Source: Anaerorhabdus sp036637135 (lineage in GTDB: Bacteria > Bacillota_I > Bacilli_A > Erysipelotrichales > Erysipelotrichaceae). From it: 64,000 nt of DNA. Positions 54,791 to 63,977 of the stretch are shown piece by piece (position 1 is the first letter of the stretch; each line of letters begins with the position of its first letter). The DNA lies in contig NZ_JAVWNC010000001.1 of NCBI RefSeq assembly GCF_036637135.1, forward strand, positions 1 through 64,000, read 5' to 3'. The translations under genes were made by a program, and so were the position numbers. Under the pieces are notes generated by a model. It ran no database searches, was not told the DNA's origin, and worked only from the letters and a program-made list of their open reading frames with translations.

Positions 54791-54818
54791 AGTATAACTC
54801 TTATTTCGTTGTTGTCAA
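54791..54818 (-). promoter_or_regulatory. scrA promoter
   Basis: Minus-strand TTGACA (54818-54813), a 16-nt spacer and TATACT (54796-54791). Confidence 0.8.
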
Positions 54819-54826
54819 CTCTTTTT

Positions 54827-54837
54827 GGAACCGGTTC
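54827..54837 (-). promoter_or_regulatory. Distal ScrR-type operator
   Basis: A second GGAACCGGTTC, identical to the proximal one, 56 bp away and upstream of the -35 box. Confidence 0.75.
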
Positions 54838-54855
54838 TAATAATTCGTTAAAAAA

Positions 54856-54873
54856 AGAAGTGTTTCCACTTCT
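54856..54873 (-). terminator. Terminator of typA
   Basis: AGAAGTG pairs with CACTTCT around a 4-nt loop (GAAA on the minus strand), followed by T7. It overlaps the stop codon. Confidence 0.85.
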
Positions 54874-56705
54874 TACATGTCATCTGAAACTTTTGCGCTC
54901 ATACGCATTTGTTGTTTTCTTTCGTTTGGTGTTAGGTATTTTTTACGAAGACGGATACTATCTGGCGTTAATTCCACAAGTTCATCATCATTAATAAATT
55001 CCAATGCTTCTTCTAATGATAAGATTTTTGCAGGAACAAGCTTCATCGCTTCATCAGCACCAGAAGAACGTACTGCAGTCATTTTCTTATTCTTAATTGG
55101 ATTTACATCCATATCTAAATCTTTAGAAGCTCGTCCGATAATCATTCCTTCATATACTTCTGTTTGTGGAGTAATGAATAATTGACCTCGTTCTTGAATA
55201 TTCCATAATGCATAAGTCATAGCACCACCAGCTTCAGTTGAAACTAGAGCACCATTTGTACGTTGTGGAATATCACCTTTATGAGGTTCATACCCAGCTA
55301 AACGTCTTACCATTGTTCCCTCACCACGAGTATCATTGATGAATTCTGAACGATATCCTAATAAACCACGAGTAGGCACCATATATTCAACACGTGAATA
55401 AGTTCCCTCTTCAACGATATTAACCATCATACCTTTACGTAAATTAAGTTTAGAAATAACAGATCCTGAGTATTCTGTAGGAACACTACATACTACTTCT
55501 TCAATTGGTTCTAAAACTTGTCCATTTTCTCTATGGAAAATAACTTCAGGCTTACTTACTGCAATTTCATATCCTTCTCTTCTCATATTTTCTAATAAAA
55601 TAGATAAGTGAAGTTCTCCTCTACCGCTTACTTTAAAACTATCTGTAGTTCCAGTATCTTCTACTTTAAGCCCAACGTTAACTTCAAGTTCGCGTTCAAG
55701 TCTTTCTTTAATATTTCTTGATGTAATATATTTACCACTCTTACCTGCAAATGGTGAACTATTAACCATAAAGTTCATTGATAATGTAGGCTCTTCAATT
55801 TTAATCAATGGCATTGGATTAATTGCATCTGTATCACAAAGAGTTTCTCCAATTCCAATATCAGAAATACCTGCAAACATTACAATTTCTCCACATTGTG
55901 CTTCAGGAACTGCAACTCTACTTAAACCTCTATAAACGAATACTTGGTTTACTTTGCATCTCTTTACTTTGCCTTCTTCATCACATACAACAACTTGGCT
56001 TGCTTCTTTAAGTGTACCTGAGTAAACACGACCAATTCCAAGACGTCCAATATAATCATCATAAGCTAATGCTGAAACTTGCATTTGTAAAGGTTCATCA
56101 ATGCGATTAGGGAATGGTTGGCAATGACTTAAGATTGTTTCAAATAAAGGTGCAATATCTGTATTTGTATCTTCTAAGTTTTTACGTACGATACCTTCTC
56201 TTGCAATACCATAAAGAATTGGGAAATCCAATTGTTCATCAGTTGCATGTAAATCGATGAATAGATCATATACTAAGTCGATAACTTCAACAGGTCTAGC
56301 ATCTCTTTTATCAACTTTATTAATTAATAAGATTGGTTTTAAACCGGCTTCTAAGCTTTTTTGTAATACGAAACGTGTTTGAGGCATTGGCCCCTCAGCA
56401 GAGTCAACTAACAGAATTACTGTATCTACTGTTTTGATAATACGTTCTACTTCACTAGAAAAGTCCGCATGCCCTGGAGTATCTACGATGTTTATTTTAT
56501 AGTCCTTATAATTTACTGAACAGTTTTTAGAGTAAATTGTTATTCCACGTTCTCTTTCAATGTCATTACTATCCATGACACAATCAACAACTTCTTCATT
56601 GTCTCTGAAAACATGACTTTGACCTAAGAAAGCATCAACAAGTGTTGATTTACCAGCATCAACGTGGGCAATTACTGCTATATTTAATATTTTTTGATAA
56701 TCCAT
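54873..56705 (-). CDS. typA: Ribosome-associated GTPase TypA/BipA
   Basis: A 610-aa translational GTPase. G1 AHVDAGKST, G2 within RERGITI, G3 DTPGHAD and G4 NKVD are at the N-terminus. EF-Tu domain 2, an EF-G-like domain and the BipA-specific C-terminal domain follow. It acts in 50S ribosome assembly and stress adaptation. Length and motifs are standard. Upstream, the minus strand has a TATAAT around 56732. Confidence 0.97.
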   Translation of the reverse strand: MDYQKILNIAVIAHVDAGKSTLVDAFLGQSHVFRDNEEVVDCVMDSNDIERERGITIYSKNCSVNYKDYKINIVDTPGHADFSSEVERIIKTVDTVILLVDSAEGPMPQTRFVLQKSLEAGLKPILLINKVDKRDARPVEVIDLVYDLFIDLHATDEQLDFPILYGIAREGIVRKNLEDTNTDIAPLFETILSHCQPFPNRIDEPLQMQVSALAYDDYIGRLGIGRVYSGTLKEASQVVVCDEEGKVKRCKVNQVFVYRGLSRVAVPEAQCGEIVMFAGISDIGIGETLCDTDAINPMPLIKIEEPTLSMNFMVNSSPFAGKSGKYITSRNIKERLERELEVNVGLKVEDTGTTDSFKVSGRGELHLSILLENMRREGYEIAVSKPEVIFHRENGQVLEPIEEVVCSVPTEYSGSVISKLNLRKGMMVNIVEEGTYSRVEYMVPTRGLLGYRSEFINDTRGEGTMVRRLAGYEPHKGDIPQRTNGALVSTEAGGAMTYALWNIQERGQLFITPQTEVYEGMIIGRASKDLDMDVNPIKNKKMTAVRSSGADEAMKLVPAKILSLEEALEFINDDELVELTPDSIRLRKKYLTPNERKQQMRMSAKVSDDM

Positions 56706-56880
56706 ATTTGTACCTCGTTCTCTATAACCTAGTAATTATAATCTTCTATGAGCCAAAACACAAGGTAAACCGTATTTCAGTTTAATATTAAGATAAATGC
56801 AACATTGTATTATTAGTTTAATTAACAGATTATTTTTTGAGTTTAGTCCTATCTTTAGTAAAAACGATATATTCAATAAA

Positions 56881-56933
56881 AAACTTGGATATCAAGAAAT
56901 TGACCTCTTAAAAGTCACTCTAAATCCAAGTTT
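56881..56933 (-). terminator. Terminator of the Tad-like operon
   Basis: AAACTTGGAT pairs with ATCCAAGTTT across a branched loop, followed on the minus strand by TTTATT. It lies about 40 nt after the stop of the last gene. Confidence 0.75.
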
Positions 56934-56970
56934 ATTTATGCTTACTTCTTTCAATACATCAAATATTGTT

Positions 56971-59610
56971 TCAATTTTTTTCAGCATCTAAATCATGACT
57001 ACTTACTGGATTATTTAAATCCAAAGAATTAAACCACTCCATTTCATCTTTCCATTGTGCCGATTCACCATTTTTGAAAGGATCCCTTGGATCTACAAAA
57101 TGAGTTCTAAAATCATCATAATAATGATGTGATAAACCATATTTACCTGCAAACTTCCAATCAAAATGATTTGTTCCATATTCAAATCCCTGAATTGTAA
57201 ATTCATACTCTTTTAAATCACCCCATGGATTTGTATACCATCGATTACCACCATCAATTCTCCCTGTTTGATTATCACCATAAACCAATCCTGTTTTTTG
57301 ATCTAGGAATACTTGAGGCAATGCAATATATTCACCATTGTTAATCAAAGGAATTTGAATGACTCCATTCATCATGTATTGATCAATGAAAGGTTTACCA
57401 CCTTCTTCAAATTGAGCCATTGTATTATTCATTTCTAGCATGTTATCCAATGTTCCATCATCTTTTACTATACCTTGTTTACACTCGAAGTTTTCAATAA
57501 CACGACACTCATTTTGGTATTGAAATTTTACATCAATATCAACCCCTGATCCACTCATAACCATTTGTTGTCCTTGATACAAAGTTAATATGAGCTTTTC
57601 TTTATACAGATGCTCATTCTTATCTACTCCAACACTATTCGCAACTATGCCTTCAAACTCGATTAACCCTTGATTACTTTCTTTATACTCCTGCGTTTTT
57701 TCAAAAGCTTTAAGTTCAATCGTATCATTATTGAAAGTAAACATCAGTTGAGATTCTTTATCTTCTGTAGGAATATAGGGTTGAATAATTTCAATTTCAT
57801 TGTCTTGTATTCTATGTTTCGATATTAAATTATGATCAACATAGAAGGAAAATTCCTCGGGATTTTCTTTACACCCTTTACATTCCAGCTTTATATAAAC
57901 ATTAGTTTCTTCATTTTTATCATAACTTGGCGCTATGATATTTTGTACATTGATTCCCATATTATCCACTACAATAACATCTGAATCCACTTGATTTGTA
58001 TTACCTACTTGATCTTCTACATAAGCACGAATAATTATTTCACCGGGTTGCGTAAGAATAATCTTTTCTTTTTGATTAATCAACCAACTATCGTTTGACG
58101 AAAATGTTTTTCCACCATCTGTTGATATCTCATATTTCCAGCGTTTAATTCCTGAATGATAATCAATTGGTGTAATCATCACTTCTGGATATTTATCATC
58201 CTCTTGTACTACATCAAATTCGACTTTGGGTTTCTCTGCATCTATCAAAAATAAATTTGATGTTTTCTTAATTAGATTTCCAGCTAAGTCATACAAAATC
58301 GCTTGTATTCTCCATCTGCCCGTTTCTTTAAAATCAAATGTTTCCACTTCCTCCTGACCCAATCGAATGAATTTATTTGTATTACTATCTTCATTAATCA
58401 AATAATACTCTACTTTTTCAATCGCTCTTAATTCTAGTGGAATTACTTCTTTGTAATTTTTAACCTGGACATCGAAGACATTTGTTCTCTCATTTGCACT
58501 ATGTCCATAATGTTTATAACAAGGTGAAATTGACATACCTGTAACATGATTACACCATGCCTTGTTATACTCTAATGCCCCTACATAATCTACTTGCATA
58601 GAAGGAGCCCAATACATAGGTATCGCTACATACTGAACACCTCTTTTCGAGTCGGTCATGATATATTCAAACTGTGTATCTTTATCCGCATAGGATCTAA
58701 ATTCAACATACGGAATCTCTCCGCTAATATTCCATCCTTTTATTTTCTTTGCGTTTTCACCAATCATCACAATATCACTTGGTATGACGTATGCGGTATT
58801 CTTCCTTCCCTTTCCCCAATCATAAATGAAACTTTGTGACTCCATTACAGGTGTGTAATCACTTACCAAGGATATAGCTGGACTAAAAACAGTATGATCT
58901 TCTTTCACCCACGAACCTGAACCATCTTTGTCAAAAGTTCCTCTGTCTGTACACGCAATTACTTTCTTTGTTTCTACACCATCAATCTTTTCTCTAGTCC
59001 ATCCAACAGTTTCATATATTTCATAATCCAGTATTTGAAAGAAAGACAATGTATACTCATTATTTGTTCCATCAAATAGAATTACAATATCATCAATTTC
59101 TTTCATTCCTAAATCAAGAGTTATAAAATCATTGTCTTGTGTTATATAAATTGGACTCCCTTCAACATCCAATTGCCCTTGATTGATGAATTTTGGATAT
59201 CCATTAATATAAACCCTCTTATTAACTGGTTGATTTGTTTTAATATCATTCGCAACAATCTTGAATCTTATCTTTCCAACTTTGATGGATTTCCCAAAGC
59301 TAATTCGAAAGTAATTGGGATTTTTACGATCTCCATTTGATTGCGTAGTATAACTACTTAACCCATAAAAAGAACTCGAATCAATACTTTTAGGCTCTGA
59401 ATGCGTACCAAATACATTTTGTCTAAAAGAGACAGATTTCGAGTTAATATTCATTACTTCATCCTTCGAAAAATCAACATCAAAAAAATCAAAATAGGTT
59501 ACCCATTCTTTTTGTGCATAATAAATGATTTCATTACATTCTGCCATCACATTTTGAATGAATATTGATCCATTTAATACGAACAAAATAACAAACAAGA
59601 TTTTTTTAAT
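56971..59610 (-). CDS. Large secreted protein ending the Tad-like operon
   Basis: About 879 aa. KKILFVILFVLNGSIF is a clear signal peptide core, probably cut after VMA. No membrane anchor or LPxTG motif is seen at the C-terminus. An N-terminal beta-rich region (about 60-190) resembles a discoidin-like fold. Middle Ig-like repeats follow (about 440-560, including ISTDGGKTFSS and YVEDQVGN), then an unrecognised C-terminal third rich in Trp, Tyr and His. I do not recognise the whole protein. It could be a pilus tip or secreted adhesin. The start appears to be ATT at 59610, 7 nt after AAGGAGGG and sharing one base with the preceding TAA stop. Confidence 0.7.
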   Translation of the reverse strand: MKKILFVILFVLNGSIFIQNVMAECNEIIYYAQKEWVTYFDFFDVDFSKDEVMNINSKSVSFRQNVFGTHSEPKSIDSSSFYGLSSYTTQSNGDRKNPNYFRISFGKSIKVGKIRFKIVANDIKTNQPVNKRVYINGYPKFINQGQLDVEGSPIYITQDNDFITLDLGMKEIDDIVILFDGTNNEYTLSFFQILDYEIYETVGWTREKIDGVETKKVIACTDRGTFDKDGSGSWVKEDHTVFSPAISLVSDYTPVMESQSFIYDWGKGRKNTAYVIPSDIVMIGENAKKIKGWNISGEIPYVEFRSYADKDTQFEYIMTDSKRGVQYVAIPMYWAPSMQVDYVGALEYNKAWCNHVTGMSISPCYKHYGHSANERTNVFDVQVKNYKEVIPLELRAIEKVEYYLINEDSNTNKFIRLGQEEVETFDFKETGRWRIQAILYDLAGNLIKKTSNLFLIDAEKPKVEFDVVQEDDKYPEVMITPIDYHSGIKRWKYEISTDGGKTFSSNDSWLINQKEKIILTQPGEIIIRAYVEDQVGNTNQVDSDVIVVDNMGINVQNIIAPSYDKNEETNVYIKLECKGCKENPEEFSFYVDHNLISKHRIQDNEIEIIQPYIPTEDKESQLMFTFNNDTIELKAFEKTQEYKESNQGLIEFEGIVANSVGVDKNEHLYKEKLILTLYQGQQMVMSGSGVDIDVKFQYQNECRVIENFECKQGIVKDDGTLDNMLEMNNTMAQFEEGGKPFIDQYMMNGVIQIPLINNGEYIALPQVFLDQKTGLVYGDNQTGRIDGGNRWYTNPWGDLKEYEFTIQGFEYGTNHFDWKFAGKYGLSHHYYDDFRTHFVDPRDPFKNGESAQWKDEMEWFNSLDLNNPVSSHDLDAEKN

Positions 59611-59956
59611 AAATAACCCTCCTTGTCTTTTTACTAACACGAATATCAATTGGTATATTTAAAATCGATATCTTTGATTCCTTATTACAATCTACTGTAT
59701 ATGTATAAAAATTATTTATCTTTTCTTTTCCAAATGTGCAAATTAACTTTGGAACTTTTTTAAGTTCATCTTGTATTACATCATTAGCGCCATTTTGACT
59801 TGTCACACCCTCATGCACTTCAATGACTTCAACCAAGTAAGAAGCAATTGAATTCGCTTGTCGATACAACATCGCTAAACCAAGTAATTGAGGAAATAAA
59901 AATAGAAAAACAGAAGATACCACAATGATGCCATAAATTTGAATTGATGATTTCAT
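59606..59956 (-). CDS. Pilin-like minor component of the Tad-like system
   Basis: A 116-aa protein with one N-terminal membrane helix (about 8-32) and a small beta-rich outside domain. It begins MKSSIQIYGIIV with GGAGAG upstream, and its ATG overlaps the tadC stop (ATGA). It resembles TadE/TadF pseudopilins in layout but lacks a clear prepilin cleavage motif. The first residues parallel those of the protein at 63415-63816 (IKIYGIVIFG). Confidence 0.6.
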   Translation of the reverse strand: MKSSIQIYGIIVVSSVFLFLFPQLLGLAMLYRQANSIASYLVEVIEVHEGVTSQNGANDVIQDELKKVPKLICTFGKEKINNFYTYTVDCNKESKISILNIPIDIRVSKKTRRVIY

Positions 59957-60735
59957 GATAAGAACTCTCCTATGTTGATTGCAGAGAAAGAAGCAATTAA
60001 TACAATTCCTACCCAAATAAAACTAACCCATGGTATTAGTGCTTGTTTATCAAGTATTTTATTAAATTCATCTTTTCTAGCATTTAATACTTTCTCATTT
60101 GTTATTTTCATTAATGATAAAATCATTTTTTCTTTGCTTGTGGAAGCAATTGAAATATTATATAAAGTTTTGACTATTCGATTTAAGCCACTTACTTGTC
60201 TAAATTTATCGTTAAACTCCAAATAGGGTATTAAACCTTTCTTTTTTCCTTCATGAATATCTTGTACCCAAATTGATATATCATTCCTAAAAAGTTCAGG
60301 TGCATTTTGTATAGATTTATTTAGTGCCACTGGTACAGTATTATTTTGTATTAATATGCACAAATGATTAAGGTAAAAAGGAAATTGTTGATCTGCTTCC
60401 ATTAGTTTTCTTTCGTATTTCTTCTTTAACAACACATATTGCAACTTATAAAATAAAATTGCTGAAATAAAACTTAATAAAAGATAACGATAATCTAATT
60501 GTTCAAAGAAGATTAAAACAATCAGAAAAAACACTACAATGCTTTGCTTAACTCTTTTATGAAATTCATGTTTGTTATCTATATAACCTAGATGACCCAA
60601 AAGAAATTCATAATCTTTTTCAATAAAAAAGCTAGAATATATTTTCATGTTTTCATTTATATGATAATCATCAAATATCCACATATAAATCATTAAAATA
60701 TAAAATAAAAAAAATACTGGAATAAAATAATTCAT
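59953..60735 (-). CDS. tadC: TadC-like inner-membrane platform protein
   Basis: A 260-aa T2SSF-family membrane protein. Hydrophobic segments lie at the N-terminus (about 1-20), around 68-105 and at the C-terminus (about 232-255), with a helical cytoplasmic domain between. It follows TadB by 7 nt and is the second platform subunit expected in Tad systems. Sequence is divergent; the call rests on layout and order. Confidence 0.7.
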   Translation of the reverse strand: MNYFIPVFFLFYILMIYMWIFDDYHINENMKIYSSFFIEKDYEFLLGHLGYIDNKHEFHKRVKQSIVVFFLIVLIFFEQLDYRYLLLSFISAILFYKLQYVLLKKKYERKLMEADQQFPFYLNHLCILIQNNTVPVALNKSIQNAPELFRNDISIWVQDIHEGKKKGLIPYLEFNDKFRQVSGLNRIVKTLYNISIASTSKEKMILSLMKITNEKVLNARKDEFNKILDKQALIPWVSFIWVGIVLIASFSAINIGEFLS

Positions 60736-60742
60736 ATAACTC

Positions 60743-61594
60743 CTATTCTAAAACAAGTGTTTTATAACACCATTGTTCATATAAAATCACCGTGACTAAA
60801 TTCAATACATAATAAGAAAATAGTATAAATAACATGAATCCATTCTTTGCACTGCTTTGCATTGATATAAAATTAGTTAAACTATATACTCCAAACGCAT
60901 TTAACCCAATGATGATATAGAACAAAGTAGTATTTGTTTTACGTTTCGCTATAAACTCATTGTATGCTAGTTCATAGTTCTCAATGTTTGCGTAAAGATA
61001 ATCAATTAATCCTTGTTCAAGATGCCCATACATCGCTTTATGCCTTAATAAAATATGTGCATTAATTACAATTGAATAATGATATTTTTCCTCAAGTATC
61101 GTCAATGCACTTTGAATATCTGTAGTCTTTGCAATATAGTTATTAATTTCAATAAGATCTAATTTTAAAGGTTCATTCATACTATCTTCACATTCTCTCA
61201 ATATATCAACGACAGTTCTATCTTCTCTTAAAAGTATGAGTAAAGATTGTGTATAAATGAATACAGATACTAACAGTGTTTGCTTATGAGCTTGTTTATT
61301 TCTTAAAAAAAATAGATACGGTAATGTTATTAAATATAAACTACTAACACTTATTGTTATTAGTATATTTTGAGTTGTTGAATATACAAGTGTAACTATT
61401 CCTATAAACAAGATAAATGCGTATTTAATCATTTGTAATTTAATGGATTTACCTTCGTCATTTTCAGTTATTTGTACATATTGACCTAACTTTTGAATTA
61501 ACTGGTTCTTTAAAATATCCACCTCTATCTTTTGGGTTATTTCAATATTTACAACAAATAATAGTAATAATGTTACAAAAAGAAGACCTGTCAT
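60743..61594 (-). CDS. tadB: TadB-like inner-membrane platform protein
   Basis: A 283-aa T2SSF-family protein: one N-terminal helix, two helices around 65-105, a cytoplasmic helical domain (110-225) and two C-terminal helices. The start MTGLLF uses an ATG overlapping the ATPase stop (ATGA) with GAGG upstream. It pairs with TadC to form the base of the assembly machine. Confidence 0.72.
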   Translation of the reverse strand: MTGLLFVTLLLLFVVNIEITQKIEVDILKNQLIQKLGQYVQITENDEGKSIKLQMIKYAFILFIGIVTLVYSTTQNILITISVSSLYLITLPYLFFLRNKQAHKQTLLVSVFIYTQSLLILLREDRTVVDILRECEDSMNEPLKLDLIEINNYIAKTTDIQSALTILEEKYHYSIVINAHILLRHKAMYGHLEQGLIDYLYANIENYELAYNEFIAKRKTNTTLFYIIIGLNAFGVYSLTNFISMQSSAKNGFMLFILFSYYVLNLVTVILYEQWCYKTLVLE

Positions 61595-62622
61595 TTTTGT
61601 TCCTCTAAACACTTCATGATTTGTTTTGTTAATTGATTGGATAACATTTGTTTCATTTTTCTATTATTGTATACTTCAATCAAACTACATGTATCACTCA
61701 TTGCGTCATAACAAAACTCATGAATACAATTTACTTTCCTTTTTATCCCTTCTTTTGTTTCTATTTTCTCCATATGAACAACTAAATCAAATAAGCTATA
61801 AACACGCTTCTTCAACGAATCATAAGTTTCATTATCATTTCGTATCATTTGACGAATGCGGGATGGCACATTTTCCGCTGACTTCGCATGCATCGTAGTC
61901 ATAACACAATGTCCTGTAGATATTGCATCAATCAAATCCTTTACCTCTTCACCTCTGGCTTCTTGCAAGAGGATACGCTGAACATTCAATCGTAATGTCA
62001 TGGCAATGATATTTGAATATGAAAAATTCTGACGTATTCTAAAAGCTGTGCAAGATAATTCTGGTGCAATGTTTTTTACATTGAACTCCATGGAATCTTC
62101 TATTGTTACGATAACTTCATTTTTAGGTATATATGGAATTAAGAATTTAAGTATTTCTGTTTTACCTGAACCAGTTTCTCCAATAACTAAAATATTTGCT
62201 TTCCCTTTAACCGCAAGAATAAGTAAATCTAACCCTTTCTTTGATATAACTTCATCTTCTATTAATTTTTCATAAGACAAGAAAGGTTTCTTTCGAACTT
62301 TACGAATAACTAACGTTGTTCCTTCATTTGATAAATATGAATGTACGCAACCCACTCGATAGTCTTCTTGATCTTTTTGTATATCTCCTTCTAAACTTGG
62401 ATTTGATGGATTGAATTCTTTTTGCATCTTATTGGCAATTTGATTCGCAATGCGTTCTACTTCTCCTTCTTGTATCAATAAATTCGATTTAAAATGTCCT
62501 TTGCAATTTGATGTAATCCATATTTCATTACCATTCTTACAAGCTACATCTGTCACATCTTCTTGTTCAAGGAATTCTTGAAGAATACCAAAATTGATTT
62601 CATCAAAACATCTCTCATTCAT
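61591..62622 (-). CDS. tadA: CpaF/TadA-type secretion ATPase
   Basis: A 343-aa T2SSE-family motor. Walker A GETGSGKT (about 146-153), the Asp box TIEDSMEF, Walker B RILLQEARGEE and the His box GHCVMTTMHAKSAE are all present. It drives assembly or secretion by the TadB/TadC platform. It overlaps the CpaB-like gene by 8 nt. Confidence 0.92.
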   Translation of the reverse strand: MNERCFDEINFGILQEFLEQEDVTDVACKNGNEIWITSNCKGHFKSNLLIQEGEVERIANQIANKMQKEFNPSNPSLEGDIQKDQEDYRVGCVHSYLSNEGTTLVIRKVRKKPFLSYEKLIEDEVISKKGLDLLILAVKGKANILVIGETGSGKTEILKFLIPYIPKNEVIVTIEDSMEFNVKNIAPELSCTAFRIRQNFSYSNIIAMTLRLNVQRILLQEARGEEVKDLIDAISTGHCVMTTMHAKSAENVPSRIRQMIRNDNETYDSLKKRVYSLFDLVVHMEKIETKEGIKRKVNCIHEFCYDAMSDTCSLIEVYNNRKMKQMLSNQLTKQIMKCLEEQK

Positions 62623-63418
62623 TTTGTGTTTCCTCGTTCATCGCGATAAGTGTTACATCTAATGAATTACCTAAAATAATATTTCTAATTTTGTAATAAT
62701 CATAATAATCAGTAGATTTACTTTGACTAATGTTGTCATAAGAAATAACTGGTGTCACACTCCCCATCGCTTTTGCGACTCCAACCAAGTGTGCATCTTC
62801 CTTAGACAAAGCTACAACCAAAACATTTGATTCAAGTGTTGAATTACTTTCTATCGAATTACCTTCCTTATCCTTTACCGCTATTACTCTTGCGTTCTTT
62901 ACTATTTCACCATGTACAATTGCTTGTGTATAGGAATTATCATTTATATTCACTTTGCCTAAGAAATATAAATCTATCATATGTCCTACTAAAATAGAAT
63001 TTGCATAAGATGTCTTCATATCAACATCAATTGATATTGCAACTTCACCTTCTTGTAGGGAGAATAAATTTGCATCATTCATATTCTCTTTATCCGCTAG
63101 TAAATCTACATAAAACAACGAATTGGTAGATACAGATTGATAAGGTTTAACATATTTACCTAAGACTTCTTCTTTTGACAAATAAACACTATCCAAGGTT
63201 ATACATTTTGGTACCTCAATTAGTTTAATATCGTCTTCTGTAATAATCGTCCTAGCTCCCATTGATTTAGCCGCAACAGGAATCAAGATGAGATCACTAA
63301 TATCATCAATTGTTTGTTGATAGGAGAATATACAAAGAATTCCAAAAATAATTGTAATAAATAAACTCACAATATTTTTATGACGTTTTAAAAATTTTTT
63401 ATTATCTTTCGTTTTCAT
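62615..63418 (-). CDS. cpaB: CpaB/RcpC-like SAF-domain protein
   Basis: A 267-aa protein with one N-terminal membrane helix (about 17-34), a SAF domain (about 45-115, LILIPVAAKSMGARTIITEDDIK) and a CpaB C-terminal region. In Gram-negatives it helps the secretin; here, without an outer membrane, it probably binds the cell wall and guides the pilus. It overlaps the previous gene by 4 nt. Confidence 0.82.
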   Translation of the reverse strand: MKTKDNKKFLKRHKNIVSLFITIIFGILCIFSYQQTIDDISDLILIPVAAKSMGARTIITEDDIKLIEVPKCITLDSVYLSKEEVLGKYVKPYQSVSTNSLFYVDLLADKENMNDANLFSLQEGEVAISIDVDMKTSYANSILVGHMIDLYFLGKVNINDNSYTQAIVHGEIVKNARVIAVKDKEGNSIESNSTLESNVLVVALSKEDAHLVGVAKAMGSVTPVISYDNISQSKSTDYYDYYKIRNIILGNSLDVTLIAMNEETQNE

Positions 63419-63816
63419 CCATTACCTCTCTCTTCAATTAACACAACATTTGTATAATCAAGTTCGAGATCATCTTCACTCATATTGAGTGAAGAATAAC
63501 CACGAACTCGTATTGCAATTGCTGGTGGAGTTTCATGTATACCAATGAAATCGAGTTTGTAATAGAACTTGTTATTTTTGTTCTCGTTAAATTTTTGAAT
63601 CCAGTTTTCCATTGTTTGCGTTGCTTGTATTGAATACTTACCATTCACAAATAAATCACCAAGGTTCAAATTATCTTGAATTGCAGATAATTGTGTTGTT
63701 CTCGTTGTCTCAAAAATATCATCTTCAAGAAAAATTCGTGTATTCAAATTTAAAAGTAGAAACAACCCAATACACCCAAAAATAACAATGCCATATATTT
63801 TGATTACTCCACCCAT
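63415..63816 (-). CDS. Pilin-like protein with N-terminal helix
   Basis: A 133-aa protein with one membrane helix (about 5-25) and an outside domain. It begins MGGVIKIYGIVIFG with AAGGAGTG upstream. It is probably a second pseudopilin-like component, related in layout to 59606-59956. No cleavage motif is evident. Confidence 0.6.
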   Translation of the reverse strand: MGGVIKIYGIVIFGCIGLFLLLNLNTRIFLEDDIFETTRTTQLSAIQDNLNLGDLFVNGKYSIQATQTMENWIQKFNENKNNKFYYKLDFIGIHETPPAIAIRVRGYSSLNMSEDDLELDYTNVVLIEERGNG

Positions 63817-63827
63817 TCAATCACTCC

Positions 63828-63977
63828 TTATTCACCGATATTCGCTATTTTGTCTAATTGTTGCGTGATATTCTCATTGATTTTACCAACAAACCCACTT
63901 TTCAAATTCAAAATAAGTGCTCCAATTAAAACAATCGACAGAATGAATCCTCCATATTCTTGTAGTATCTCTTTCAT
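63828..63977 (-). CDS. Short Flp pilin-like protein
   Basis: A 49-aa ORF reading MKEILQEYGGFILSIVLIG and then a short charged tail. It is hydrophobic after an EYG triplet, which is the Flp hallmark (Glu5-Tyr6). The expected Gly before the cleavage site is Lys here. An ATG six bases earlier also exists, but GGAG spacing favours the ATG at 63977. It lies 11 nt before the next gene and is first in the visible operon; the sequence upstream is outside the window. Confidence 0.6.
   Translation of the reverse strand: MKEILQEYGGFILSIVLIGALILNLKSGFVGKINENITQQLDKIANIGE

Noticed and set aside
54671..54994. 107-aa plus-strand ORF across the scrA operators and the typA end
   Set aside because: It overlaps the start of scrA, two operators and a terminator on the other strand, and has no ribosome site or family match.
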